From DATDXV01 sp035289205 (GTDB lineage Archaea > Aenigmatarchaeota > Aenigmatarchaeia > Aenigmatarchaeales > DATDXV01), in contig DATDXV010000029.1 in the NCBI GenBank assembly GCA_035289205.1, forward strand, positions 1 through 14,202: a stretch of DNA of 14,202 nucleotides, written 5' to 3'. Made by a program: the position numbers and the translations under genes. Position 1 is the stretch's first letter. Every line of letters begins with the position of its first letter. Under the pieces are notes generated by a model that saw only the letters and a program-made list of their open reading frames with translations, did no database searches and was not told the origin of the DNA. Of the stretch, positions 1 through 5,703 are shown piece after piece.

Positions 1-878
1 TAACACTGATGACCTTCACTGGGAATGTAAAGAAGAGCTTTGACAGCTCCCTGCAGCTGATAGCCAAAAGAGCGGCCTTTGACGAGTTGAATGCCTACAG
101 TGACTGGACATATAGCACTCCTACATCCTCTGACTTGGAGAACGGCCTGAGAAGAGGCATAGATATTTATTACAGGGATTCTTTTGCAGGCAAGAGGAGC
201 ATCTCATTCGAGAGGGACAACCTGTTCATAACAGAGAAGTGCGGCCAGAACGGCCTTATAGAGAGCAACTGCTTTGTTCTGGCAGGAACCAAGGGAATAA
301 CCGCCAACAGCGATGATTTCACTTCCAAGGCCAGGATAAAGAATGAGATTCTTGTTACAATAGACTCCAGCTTTTTCAAGCTGGCGTTCATCTCCAGGAA
401 CCTCTTTGAGAAGGAAAACTACAGGGCAGATCAGGCCAGAATCAGCGGCTCTATCTTAAAGGGGCAGCAGTTTGATGTCAGGAAGAAGGACGGAGCCCCG
501 CAGTTTGGCTGCACTTTAACTGCGGAGGAGGACGGGGTATGCAAGGGAATAGGAGGCGCGTGCTCCATACCGATAAAGAACTGGATCTCTGCTGCATTCA
601 GGTGCGGCCTGGACAGCCAGGACGGAACGAGCGGCGGGGGCGATGAAATTGCTGTGCTTAATAAGATGAAGGATGTCCTGAAGGAGTACTATCCGAATGT
701 TGAGTGGGAGCTTTCAAAGCCCAGCAGCAGTCTGTCTGTCAAAATAACAGACAAGAGCTGCGACGGAAAAGGCGAATGGTGCCTGGTTCCGATAGTCACA
801 GGGGAGCAGAAAATAGAGAAGGGGGGAAAGACAATTCCCTATACTTATTTATATGCGGAGATAGCAACTACACCTTAG
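1..878 (+). CDS. Secreted/pilin-associated protein, 5' end cut by window
   Basis: I do not recognise this gene as a named family. The frame is open from base 3 (codons ACA CTG before the first ATG at 9) and no stop separates it from the window edge, so the true start, and any signal peptide or membrane anchor, probably lies upstream. The visible 289 residues are soluble-looking with scattered cysteines (for example a C-x3-GIGGAC stretch near residue 180) and end in a beta-rich segment. The two following genes encode pilin-like proteins. The stop TAG (876-878) overlaps the AGGTG ribosome-binding site (877-881) of the next gene, so the two are probably cotranscribed. By inference this is an extracellular component of a surface or pilus-like structure; its N-terminal helix (KSFDSSLQLIAKRA) resembles ectodomains of archaeal single-pass surface proteins, but that is only an impression. 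Confidence 0.6.
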   Translation, partial: TLMTFTGNVKKSFDSSLQLIAKRAAFDELNAYSDWTYSTPTSSDLENGLRRGIDIYYRDSFAGKRSISFERDNLFITEKCGQNGLIESNCFVLAGTKGITANSDDFTSKARIKNEILVTIDSSFFKLAFISRNLFEKENYRADQARISGSILKGQQFDVRKKDGAPQFGCTLTAEEDGVCKGIGGACSIPIKNWISAAFRCGLDSQDGTSGGGDEIAVLNKMKDVLKEYYPNVEWELSKPSSSLSVKITDKSCDGKGEWCLVPIVTGEQKIEKGGKTIPYTYLYAEIATTP

Positions 879-886
879 GTGTTTTA

Positions 887-1207
887 TTGAAAGGCTTGGA
901 ACTACCGGTTAACGCTCTTGTTGTTCTCACTATAGCTGTTGTCGTCCTCGTTGGCGTTGTCTTCCTTTTCACAGGGACTTTCAGCGGGGGCAAGAGCTCC
1001 TTCCAGCTTGATATTGTAAAGAACACTGCCTGCAAGAAGCTCGTAGAGATTGGGTGCGATACAAATACAGATGAGATAAATAATCTGGATATAAGCCTGG
1101 GACCTGACGGCAAGCCTAAGACAGGCGACGATACCCTCACAAGGCTATGCGACCAATACTACAACAAGAAGACGCAGCAGGATTGCAGAACTCTCTGCGG
1201 TTGTTAG
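887..1207 (+). CDS. Pilin-like protein with class III signal peptide, six cysteines
   Basis: A 106-residue protein, MKG-LELPVN followed by a hydrophobic helix (about residues 9-29), which matches the archaeal type IV pilin (class III) signal pattern in which a prepilin peptidase cuts after Gly and leaves the hydrophobic N terminus as the assembly helix. I chose the TTG at 887 because AGGTG (877-881), complementary to the CACCT of the 16S 3' end, lies five bases before it, and because the start places KG directly before the hydrophobic helix. The open frame continues further upstream only over the previous gene. Six cysteines (49, 57, 88, 100, 104, 106) end in a C-x3-C-G-C tail. The next gene is a paralogue with the same number and order of cysteines. 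Residues 73-82 (PDGKPKTGDD) are acidic and loop-like. Confidence 0.75.
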   Translation: MKGLELPVNALVVLTIAVVVLVGVVFLFTGTFSGGKSSFQLDIVKNTACKKLVEIGCDTNTDEINNLDISLGPDGKPKTGDDTLTRLCDQYYNKKTQQDCRTLCGC

Positions 1208-1211
1208 GAAA

Positions 1212-1224
1212 AGCTTTATATTTA
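1212..1224 (+). promoter_or_regulatory. Archaeal TATA box for the second pilin-like gene
   Basis: AGCTTTATATTTA lies right after the stop of the preceding gene. Counting about 26 bases from its centre puts the transcript start near 1244, just ahead of the GTG start at 1253, so this paralogue can be expressed independently of the gene before it. Confidence 0.55.
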
Positions 1225-1252
1225 GCTTCAGTAATAAAAGGTAGGCGATACA

Positions 1253-1648
1253 GTGGCAAAAGGACTCGAATTACCAGTAAATATGCTAGTAGTGATTGCA
1301 ATAGCAGTCATAGTTCTTCTGGGGGTCGTGGCCTTATACTTAGTAGGATTCGGCGGCCCTGCTTCTGGAATTACCTTGCAGTCTATAACAACGAATGCAT
1401 GCCAGGACTTGCTGAGAGCGGGAACATGCTCTGATGCTAATGCGGTGTTCAGCGTTCAAATACCTAAGTTTGATGCAAACAAGGATGGTACGTCCAATCC
1501 CGGACCTGGTAAGCCAACTGCAACGAGCAAGGGGCAGGACAACCTTGGAACGCTTTGCATAAACTACTATGCTGCTACCTATGACACAACAAAGCTTAAT
1601 GATTTCAGAGAAGCTTGCAACGTAAGAGTCTGCGGATGCTCATCTTAA
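1253..1648 (+). CDS. Pilin-like protein with class III signal peptide, six cysteines
   Basis: A 131-residue paralogue of the preceding protein. It starts at GTG 1253, with AGGT (1239-1242) upstream, and begins MAKG-LELPVN followed by a hydrophobic helix at about residues 11-33, the class III prepilin pattern (cleavage expected after Gly4). The six cysteines (50, 59, 102, 122, 127, 129) correspond in order to those of the paralogue, with a C-G-C pair near the C terminus. Residues 74-79 read DANKDG, resembling a calcium-binding D-x-N-x-D-G loop. After cleavage it would be a membrane-anchored or pilus-assembled extracellular subunit. The DsbA-like oxidoreductase encoded later in the window is a possible source of its disulfides (inference). 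Confidence 0.8.
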   Translation: MAKGLELPVNMLVVIAIAVIVLLGVVALYLVGFGGPASGITLQSITTNACQDLLRAGTCSDANAVFSVQIPKFDANKDGTSNPGPGKPTATSKGQDNLGTLCINYYAATYDTTKLNDFREACNVRVCGCSS

Positions 1649-1673
1649 TACAGTGACTTAAAGGGGTTTTAGT

Positions 1674-1964
1674 ATGGCAGAGAAGAGGAATCCGGATAGT
1701 AACATAGTTTATGTGGGGAAGAAACCGGCGATGAGTTATGTTCTTGCATGCGTAACGCAGTTCAACGAAGGGAGGAAAGAGGTCATTCTAAAGGCCAGGG
1801 GGCGTTCAATATCGCATGCTGTCGACATTGCCGAGATAGTCAGGAACAAGTTCATGGCAGATACGGAGGTCAGGAACGTAAAGATCGATACAGAGGAGAT
1901 TGCAGGAGACAGCGGGGAGAAGCTTAATGTCTCCTCGATAGAGATAGTTTTGGGCAAAAAGTAG
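1674..1964 (+). CDS. albA: DNA/RNA-binding chromatin protein Alba
   Basis: A 96-residue protein with the full Alba fold pattern: NIVYVGKKPAMSYVLA at residues 10-25, an ILKARGRSISHAVDIAEIVRN segment in the middle, and a C-terminal VSSIEIVLGKK strand. Alba dimers bind double-stranded DNA and RNA and help package archaeal chromatin. Lys16 and Lys17 fall in the positions known in Sulfolobus Alba for nucleic-acid contact and reversible acetylation of Lys16. Length is normal for the family. The ATG at 1674 follows a purine-rich AAAGGGG (1661-1667). It starts 25 bases after the pilin-like gene and may be read through from it. After the stop comes an AT-rich stretch with a T run (1980-1985), a possible terminator. 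Confidence 0.95.
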   Translation: MAEKRNPDSNIVYVGKKPAMSYVLACVTQFNEGRKEVILKARGRSISHAVDIAEIVRNKFMADTEVRNVKIDTEEIAGDSGEKLNVSSIEIVLGKK

Positions 1965-2015
1965 CCTATATTATATATAATTTTTGACTATGTCCCTCCT
2001 TTCCTTTATTAGAAC

Positions 2016-2025
2016 TTATTTAAAG
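2016..2025 (+). promoter_or_regulatory. TATA box for tRNA-Ala
   Basis: TTATTTAAAG sits about 29 bases before the first base of tRNA-Ala, the usual archaeal spacing. Comparable boxes precede tRNA-Glu (3001-3010), tRNA-Gly (3113-3122) and tRNA-Leu (3952-3962). Confidence 0.5.
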
Positions 2026-2049
2026 TCAAGTCAGATAAATTTAGACTAT

Positions 2050-2124
2050 GGGCTGGTAGATCAACGGAAGATCGCTTGCTTTGCAAGCAAGAGGCTGCGG
2101 GTTCAAATCCCGTCCAGTCCACCA
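2050..2124 (+). tRNA. tRNA-Ala (anticodon TGC)
   Basis: The cloverleaf folds fully: acceptor GGGCTGG with CCAGTCC, D stem GATC/GATC, anticodon stem CTTGC/GCAAG around loop TTTGCAA (anticodon TGC) and T stem GCGGG/CCCGT with loop TTCAAAT. The third acceptor pair is G3-U70, the alanine identity element. Discriminator A and an encoded CCA (2122-2124) follow. There is no intron. The next coding region begins only 18 bases downstream, so its mRNA may arise by processing of a tRNA cotranscript. Confidence 0.95.
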
Positions 2125-2142
2125 TTATAGAAAGGTTTGCTT

Positions 2143-2805
2143 ATGCATCGAAGACTGCTACTCACCTCGCAAGGAATCCAGCCTGAACTGGAAGACGTTT
2201 TCCTAAGCTGCCTTGGTGAAGCTCCCGAGAGGAAAAGGGTATCATTTATAACGACAGCGGCTCGCGGCGAGGGGACGTATTATCCAAAATGGATGGACAT
2301 CTACAAGAAGCAGCTGGAGGGGTGCGGGATAAAAAACATAGAAGAAATGGATCTGAAAGGCAAGACGCCGCGCGACACGCGCCAGGCACTATCAGACAAG
2401 GAGATCATTTTTGTGAACGGCGGGAACACTTTCTATCTCCTGCACTGGGCAAGAAAAAGCGGGTTCTGCGAACTGCTGCCGGAGCTTCTCAAAGAAGGCA
2501 AGTTTTATGTTGGTGTAAGCGCTGGGAGCTATATAGTCTGCCCTACGATTGAAGCTGCGACATGGAAACGTCAAGACAGGAACATGATAGGTCTTAAAGA
2601 TCTGACAGGGCTTAACTTGATCCCGTTCTTGATAAGCGCCCATTTCGAGGAGAAATATCGTCCAACCATAGAAAGAGCTGCAAGGAATACAGCATATCCA
2701 ATCGTGGCGCTTTACGACACACAAGCGGTTCTGGTTGAGGATTCCATTTACAAAGTTGTTGGAACAGGCAAACGGGAGTTCTTTAACGGCTTCAAAGAAG
2801 GCTGA
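2143..2805 (+). CDS. Peptidase E-like (S51 family) serine hydrolase
   Basis: A 220-residue protein of the class I glutamine-amidotransferase-like fold used by peptidase E, a cytoplasmic Asp-dipeptidase family. Visible motifs are FITTAA near residue 36, the oxyanion-region GGNTFYLL (93-100), the nucleophile elbow G-V-S-A-G-S with Ser126, and an AHF motif with His167 that fits the catalytic histidine. The nucleophile is Ser, not the Cys of amidotransferases. I prefer the ATG at 2143 because AAAGG (2131-2135) is correctly spaced before it; an in-frame TTG at 2137 would be almost on top of that site. Length is normal for S51 proteins. Whether the substrate is Asp-X dipeptides or a cyanophycin-like polymer cannot be told from this sequence. 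Confidence 0.8.
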   Translation: MHRRLLLTSQGIQPELEDVFLSCLGEAPERKRVSFITTAARGEGTYYPKWMDIYKKQLEGCGIKNIEEMDLKGKTPRDTRQALSDKEIIFVNGGNTFYLLHWARKSGFCELLPELLKEGKFYVGVSAGSYIVCPTIEAATWKRQDRNMIGLKDLTGLNLIPFLISAHFEEKYRPTIERAARNTAYPIVALYDTQAVLVEDSIYKVVGTGKREFFNGFKEG

Positions 2806-2861
2806 TTTTCTACTGCTTGGTCTTAAAGCAGTTTTATATCTCAGCTAAGCTAATCTCTCTC

Positions 2862-2945
2862 ATGAAATGCAAGGCCTGCAAGGGTCAGATGAAAGGGAAG
2901 ATGTGCAAAGGTTGCAACAAAGCTCCTGCGAAATGCAAGTGTTAA
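2862..2945 (+). CDS. 27-residue Cys/Lys-rich zinc-knuckle-like mini-protein
   Basis: A very short gene: ATG at 2862, TAA at 2943-2945, 27 residues. Cysteines fall at 3, 6, 15, 18, 25 and 27, giving C-x2-C-x8-C-x2-C-x6-C-x-C, and nine residues are Lys; there is no acidic residue. The paired C-x2-C knuckles suggest a bound Zn or other metal and the charge suggests nucleic-acid contact; both are inferences. There is no Shine-Dalgarno sequence, but a good TATA box (TTTTATATC, 2832-2840) is centred about 26 bases before the ATG, which fits a leaderless mRNA. I know no named family for it. The regular cysteine pattern and dedicated promoter argue against a chance ORF. Confidence 0.6.
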   Translation: MKCKACKGQMKGKMCKGCNKAPAKCKC

Positions 2946-3033
2946 GAATTTAGCTTATTCCGCTTCATTTTGTTAGACCTACTTTTCCTTTATTAGAAAG
3001 GCTTTTATTCTCTATAAGACAATGACTTCTTGT

Positions 3034-3111
3034 GCTCCCATCGTCTAGCCCGGTCAAGGACGCAGGCCTCTCAAGTCTGCAACGCGCGTTCAAATCGCGC
3101 TGGGAGCGCCA
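3034..3111 (+). tRNA. tRNA-Glu (anticodon CTC)
   Basis: Acceptor GCTCCCA pairs with TGGGAGC. The anticodon stem CAGGC/GTCTG encloses loop CTCTCAA, giving anticodon CTC. The T arm is GCGCG-TTCAAAT-CGCGC. Discriminator G is followed by encoded CCA (3109-3111). There is no intron. A TATA-like GCTTTTATTC (3001-3010) precedes it. Confidence 0.93.
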
Positions 3112-3143
3112 ATTTAAAAATAGAAAATGAAAATATAACATAG

Positions 3144-3217
3144 GCGCCGATAGTATAACGGCAGTACACCAGTCTTCCAAGCTGGCTATCAGGGTTCAAA
3201 TCCCTGTCGGCGCACCA
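3144..3217 (+). tRNA. tRNA-Gly (anticodon TCC)
   Basis: Acceptor GCGCCGA pairs with TCGGCGC. The anticodon stem CCAGT/GCTGG holds loop CTTCCAA (anticodon TCC). The T arm is CAGGG-TTCAAAT-CCCTG, with discriminator A and encoded CCA. There is no intron. It lies 32 bases after tRNA-Glu and has its own TATA-like stretch (3113-3122). The stop codon of a minus-strand ORF abuts its 3' end. Confidence 0.93.
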
Positions 3218-3343
3218 TTACTTTTGTAATGCTTCGCCTTTGCATGCTGTTTCTAAATGTGTTTCCAACTCTTCTGAATCCTCATTAGAAATTGTTTTAT
3301 CGAGACTTTCTATTATTTTTGAGAGCTGTTCGGGGGAAATCAT
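3218..3343 (-). CDS. Small acidic 41-residue helical protein (hypothetical)
   Basis: Read on the minus strand from ATG (3343-3341) to TAA (3220-3218), 41 residues. It opens MISPEQLSKIIESLDKTI and is rich in Glu, Ser and Leu, with a single Cys at about 34; the heptad-like spacing of Leu and Ile suggests one or two amphipathic helices. I recognise no family. The upstream AT-rich ATATTTAATG (minus strand, about 28-34 bases before the ATG) can serve as a TATA box for a short-leader transcript. It is divergent from the zinc-motif gene at 3408, with a 12-bp palindrome between them. Support is moderate: codon use looks real and it fills an otherwise empty gap, but short ORFs can arise by chance. Confidence 0.4.
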   Translation of the reverse strand: MISPEQLSKIIESLDKTISNEDSEELETHLETACKGEALQK

Positions 3344-3378
3344 ATAAATCTGCAGGGCTTAGGATAACATTAAATATC

Positions 3379-3390
3379 AATCATATGATT
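3379..3390. repeat. 12-bp perfect palindrome between divergent genes
   Basis: AATCATATGATT is a perfect inverted repeat in the 64-bp region between the minus-strand 41-residue ORF and the plus-strand gene at 3408. It lies beside AT-rich TATA-like elements for both directions (TTAAATAT 3370-3377; ATTTATAG 3391-3398), so it could be an operator. AT-rich palindromes of this size also occur by chance. Confidence 0.3.
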
Positions 3391-3407
3391 ATTTATAGAG
3401 TGTTTTT

Positions 3408-3950
3408 ATGTGGCCTTTAAAGAAGAAACAGGATGAGATGAAGGATATTGCCAATGAGGTGGCAAGGCCTATCTTGTGCGAACATAATCTTATACCGGAG
3501 CAGTGTCCTGTCTGCTCAAGGAAGATGATGCAGATGGAACAGATGCCGATGCCCCCAGCGCCAATGCCGCATGAGGTGGTTGAGATAGAAGACAGGATGA
3601 ACTTTGGATCTGAGTCAAGGCCAAGGTTTGCTCCGCTCTTCGTTAAGGTTGACCGCTATAAGGAGATCATTGAGGACATGAACACCTTGAAGGGCGTCCT
3701 TTCCAACACAATACAGCTGATAGAAATAAGAAGGGAGATAGACCAGTTGAAATTGGAAACAGATTCTGTTGTAGACCAGCACTTAGAAAGCTTATCACAT
3801 TTCCTGAGCGAACTTGACAAGGAGTTTGTCAGGCCTCCGGGCTCCGAGGTTTTCATAAAAGAAAGAAAACTGCAGCCTGTTGAGCAGCACATTGAAGAAG
3901 CCCAGAGAGAGATAAAGAGATTGCAGGAGCAGCTGAAGGGCATAAAGTAA
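3408..3950 (+). CDS. Hypothetical protein with Cys/His zinc motif and coiled coil
   Basis: A 180-residue protein of unknown function. Near the N terminus C-E-H-N-x5-Q-C-P-V-C (Cys24, His26, Cys33, Cys36) looks like a treble-clef or zinc-ribbon half-site. A Met/Pro-rich linker (residues 40-55) follows, then a conserved-looking segment RFAPLFVKVDRYKEII (about 73-88) leading into long charged helices with heptad periodicity to the C terminus, so a coiled-coil assembly is likely. It has no signal peptide or membrane segment. The ATG at 3408 lies about 32 bases after TTAAATAT (3370-3377), so the leader is short. It stands alone before tRNA-Leu. I can describe but not name it. Confidence 0.65.
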   Translation: MWPLKKKQDEMKDIANEVARPILCEHNLIPEQCPVCSRKMMQMEQMPMPPAPMPHEVVEIEDRMNFGSESRPRFAPLFVKVDRYKEIIEDMNTLKGVLSNTIQLIEIRREIDQLKLETDSVVDQHLESLSHFLSELDKEFVRPPGSEVFIKERKLQPVEQHIEEAQREIKRLQEQLKGIK

Positions 3951-4016
3951 TTTTTTATACTCTGCTGGTGCATTAGTTCTTATGCGGGGGTTGCCTAGCC
4001 AGGTCAACGGCGCAAG

Positions 4017-4030
4017 ATATTTAATGCGAA
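4017..4030 (+). other. 14-nt BHB intron at tRNA-Leu position 30/31
   Basis: The central helix is CGCA (4011-4014) with TGCG (4025-4028). The 5' bulge is AG|A (4015-4017) and the 3' bulge AA|G (4029-4031), cut after the second base of each. The inner part is only a 7-base loop (TATTTAA), so there is essentially no inner helix. Removal gives CAAG+G, which pairs perfectly with CCTTG. Confidence 0.8.
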
Positions 4031-4037
4031 GCTTAGG

Positions 4038-4068
4038 CGAAGCTCAGAATGAATCTGGCTTGTGAGAG
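4038..4068 (+). other. 31-nt BHB intron at tRNA-Leu position 37/38
   Basis: The central helix is CTTA (4032-4035, anticodon-loop bases 32-35) with TGAG (4063-4066). The 5' bulge is GG|C (4036-4038) and the 3' bulge AG|A (4067-4069). The inner hairpin is AAGCT-c-AGA/TCT-GGCTT with loop ATGAA; one G-G mismatch lies next to the central helix. This is the canonical archaeal intron position. Confidence 0.85.
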
Positions 4069-4151
4069 ACCTTGTCCCTTAGGGGTTCGCAGGTTCAAAT
4101 CCTGCCCCCCGCACCATATGTTAAACAGGTTTGTAAAATAATGGTGAAAAA

Positions 4152-4475
4152 ATGAAAATTGGTATTGTAATAAGTACAAACGAACCAGAGATTGTCTGGA
4201 ATGCTTTCAGGTTTGGAGTTACAGCGCTAATCGCAAATCACGAAGTAAAAGTCTTCCTAATAAACAAAGGCGTGGAATTGGAAGAGGCAAAGAATGAGAA
4301 ATACGATGTAAAAAAGCAACTCGATTCTTTCATTGAAAATAAAGGACAGATATTGGCTTGTGGAACTTGCTTAAAATCCAGGCAGAAGAAAGGAAGCAAA
4401 GTTTGTCTAATTTCTACCATGGCAGAGCTATTGAAACTAGTGGAAGATTCAGACAAACTTCTAACCTTTGGTTAG
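4152..4475 (+). CDS. DsrE-family sulfur-relay-like protein
   Basis: A 107-residue cytoplasmic protein of the DsrE/DsrF-like fold. The N-terminal MKIGIVISTNEPEIVWNAFR is the family's first strand and helix. VKVFLINKGVELE (32-44) and KGQILACGTCLKSR (64-77) follow, with Cys70 and Cys73 in the loop where DsrE-type proteins carry their persulfide-accepting cysteine. GGTGA (4143-4147) precedes ATG 4152 at good spacing. It is convergent with the rhodanese/DsbA/permease operon, which also handles sulfur or thiols, so a role in persulfide transfer is reasonable but inferred. The length is usual for single-domain DsrE proteins. Confidence 0.75.
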   Translation: MKIGIVISTNEPEIVWNAFRFGVTALIANHEVKVFLINKGVELEEAKNEKYDVKKQLDSFIENKGQILACGTCLKSRQKKGSKVCLISTMAELLKLVEDSDKLLTFG

Positions 4476-4498
4476 CATAATAAATTAATAGCGGGCTC

Positions 4499-4530
4499 TA
4501 ATGCTGGTTCGAATATCATACACAGCATTA
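4499..4530. terminator. Inverted repeat between convergent genes
   Basis: TAATGCTG (4499-4506) and CAGCATTA (4523-4530) are perfect 8-bp arms separated by 16 bases, in the short gap between the convergent DsrE-like and rhodanese genes. It could act as a two-way transcript end or 3' stabiliser. There is no T run, so this is tentative. Confidence 0.35.
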
Positions 4531-4531
4531 A

Positions 4532-5128
4532 TCAACATCCAAATTCGCCCAATCTGCAGGGTGATGTCGAGTCTTTGATCTTTGGAACGCCCGGCTCCGG
4601 CCCTGCAGCTATGTAATCTGTCACGTTTGTCGTGTTCCATTCAAACTCATGGTTCCATAGTGTCCAATGGTATCTCCATTCATTCCAGCCAATGTTCAGG
4701 TACTTGGCATATATCCCATGGTCCGCAAGCATCTTTCCTATCTTCCTGCTTGTCATGCATGGCATGCTGTAGCAGTAAGTTATTATATCCTTGTCCTTTG
4801 GCAAGGCTTCGAAAGCTGAGACTATCCTGTTCACCTCCCCGTATGCGGAAGTGTATTTGTCTGAATACGCTGGTATGTTCACAGCGCCGATTACATGCTC
4901 CTTTTCATACTCCTCCCTGCTTCTCAGGTCTACAAGCACAAAATCTGTTACACCTTTGTCCATCTTTCCCCTCAGGCTATGGGGACTTACATGAACAGCT
5001 TCTTCAGTATAATAAAAATCCTTTATCAGGTCATTTTCTGTCTTTGCAAGAAACAGGCCGGTTATTGCGGACCCAATGAACGAGCTGGCAAGCGCGATTA
5101 TGATTACAATCAGGTATAATCTTTTCAT
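4532..5128 (-). CDS. Membrane-anchored rhodanese-like sulfurtransferase
   Basis: A 198-residue protein with an N-terminal signal anchor (about residues 5-28) and an outward-facing rhodanese domain. Family motifs are VLVDLRSREEYEKEHVIGAVNIP (64-86) and the active-site strand ITYCYSMPCMTSRKIG. Two cysteines (119 and 124) lie in or before the loop, and C-M-T-S-R fits the C-x3-R catalytic loop, so Cys124 is the likely persulfide carrier; Cys119 could form a disulfide with it. The C-terminal tail holds two more cysteines (SPCRLGEFGC). The start ATG overlaps the TGA of the DsbA-like gene in an ATGA (5128-5125), so translation is coupled. The extra cysteine is unusual for a simple rhodanese and hints at a thiol-switch or redox role outside the cell. 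Confidence 0.82.
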   Translation of the reverse strand: MKRLYLIVIIIALASSFIGSAITGLFLAKTENDLIKDFYYTEEAVHVSPHSLRGKMDKGVTDFVLVDLRSREEYEKEHVIGAVNIPAYSDKYTSAYGEVNRIVSAFEALPKDKDIITYCYSMPCMTSRKIGKMLADHGIYAKYLNIGWNEWRYHWTLWNHEFEWNTTNVTDYIAAGPEPGVPKIKDSTSPCRLGEFGC

Positions 5129-5703
5129 ACACCCGCCTCCTGCGCCATCTTCTCAGCTGTTAGGGCGCCTTCGAACTTCTTGCCATTTATGAAGAATGTC
5201 GGCGTTGCGCCTACTATCTTGCCAAAGCCCTCAGACATGTCAGCCTCAACTCTGCTTGACATGGCACCGCTCTCCAAACATTTTTTGAAGCTGTCAGAGT
5301 CAAGCCCCAGGCTTTCAGCGAATTTTATCAGGTTCTCCTTCGTAATGCTTCTTTGGTTATCGAAGAGCTTGTCATGGTACTCCCAGAACTTCCCCTGGTC
5401 TGCAGCGCATTCGGAAGCCTCCGCAGCCTTGTATGCATAAGGGTGGCTTGTCAACGGAAAGTGCTTGTAGGTGAATCTGATTTTGTCGCCTTTCTGCTCC
5501 ATCAGTTTTTTGACCTCTTCGTATGCCGCCCCGCATGCAGGGCACTGGAAGTCGCTGAATTCTATGATCTCAACGGTTCCAGTCCCTTTAACATTGCCTC
5601 TCTCCTGCAGGGGAGTGTAGGAGGGCTTGGACAGGAAAAGTGCAGCAATGACAATAACAACAAGGGCAACAACGGCTATAAAGATAAGCAGGTTTTTGTT
5701 CAT
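5125..5703 (-). CDS. Membrane-anchored DsbA-like thiol:disulfide oxidoreductase
   Basis: A 192-residue protein with a signal anchor (about 5-25) and a DsbA-like thioredoxin fold. The redox motif is F-Q-C-P-A-C (Cys54, Cys57) after EIIEFSDF. The cis-proline motif is G-A-T-P-T-F-F-I (Pro168). The helical insertion carries the usual YKHFPL and ECAADQGKFWEYHDKLF segments, and Cys99 and Cys142 may pair. It would form or exchange disulfides in secreted proteins, such as the six-cysteine pilin-like proteins of this window (inference). It overlaps the permease stop by ATGA (5703-5700) and the rhodanese start by ATGA (5128-5125), a tight three-gene operon. The C terminus is slightly short but complete. 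Confidence 0.9.
   Translation of the reverse strand: MNKNLLIFIAVVALVVIVIAALFLSKPSYTPLQERGNVKGTGTVEIIEFSDFQCPACGAAYEEVKKLMEQKGDKIRFTYKHFPLTSHPYAYKAAEASECAADQGKFWEYHDKLFDNQRSITKENLIKFAESLGLDSDSFKKCLESGAMSSRVEADMSEGFGKIVGATPTFFINGKKFEGALTAEKMAQEAGV

Larger units (their letters stand above)
3984..4116 (+). tRNA. tRNA-Leu (anticodon TAG) with two introns
   Basis: Acceptor GCGGGGG pairs with CCCCCGC, the long variable arm (TCCCTTAGGGGTTC) and T arm GCAGG-TTCAAAT-CCTGC are typical of archaeal tRNA-Leu, and CCA is encoded. The anticodon arm closes only if two segments are removed: 4017-4030 (14 nt, between positions 30 and 31) and 4038-4068 (31 nt, the canonical 37/38 site). The result is stem CAAGG/CCTTG, a perfect 5-bp helix, with loop CTTAGGA and anticodon TAG. 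Both junctions show BHB geometry. The mature tRNA is 88 nt including CCA. The outer helix of the second intron exists only once the first is out, implying ordered splicing. Confidence 0.9.

Noticed and set aside
4491..4522. GCGGGC...GGTTCGAATA, resembling a tRNA 3' half or T loop
   Set aside because: No matching acceptor, D or anticodon arm can be drawn; the inverted repeat at 4499-4530 explains it better.
4582..5079. Long plus-strand frame opposite the rhodanese gene
   Set aside because: It is antisense to a gene with clear family motifs; no ribosome-binding site or recognisable domain.
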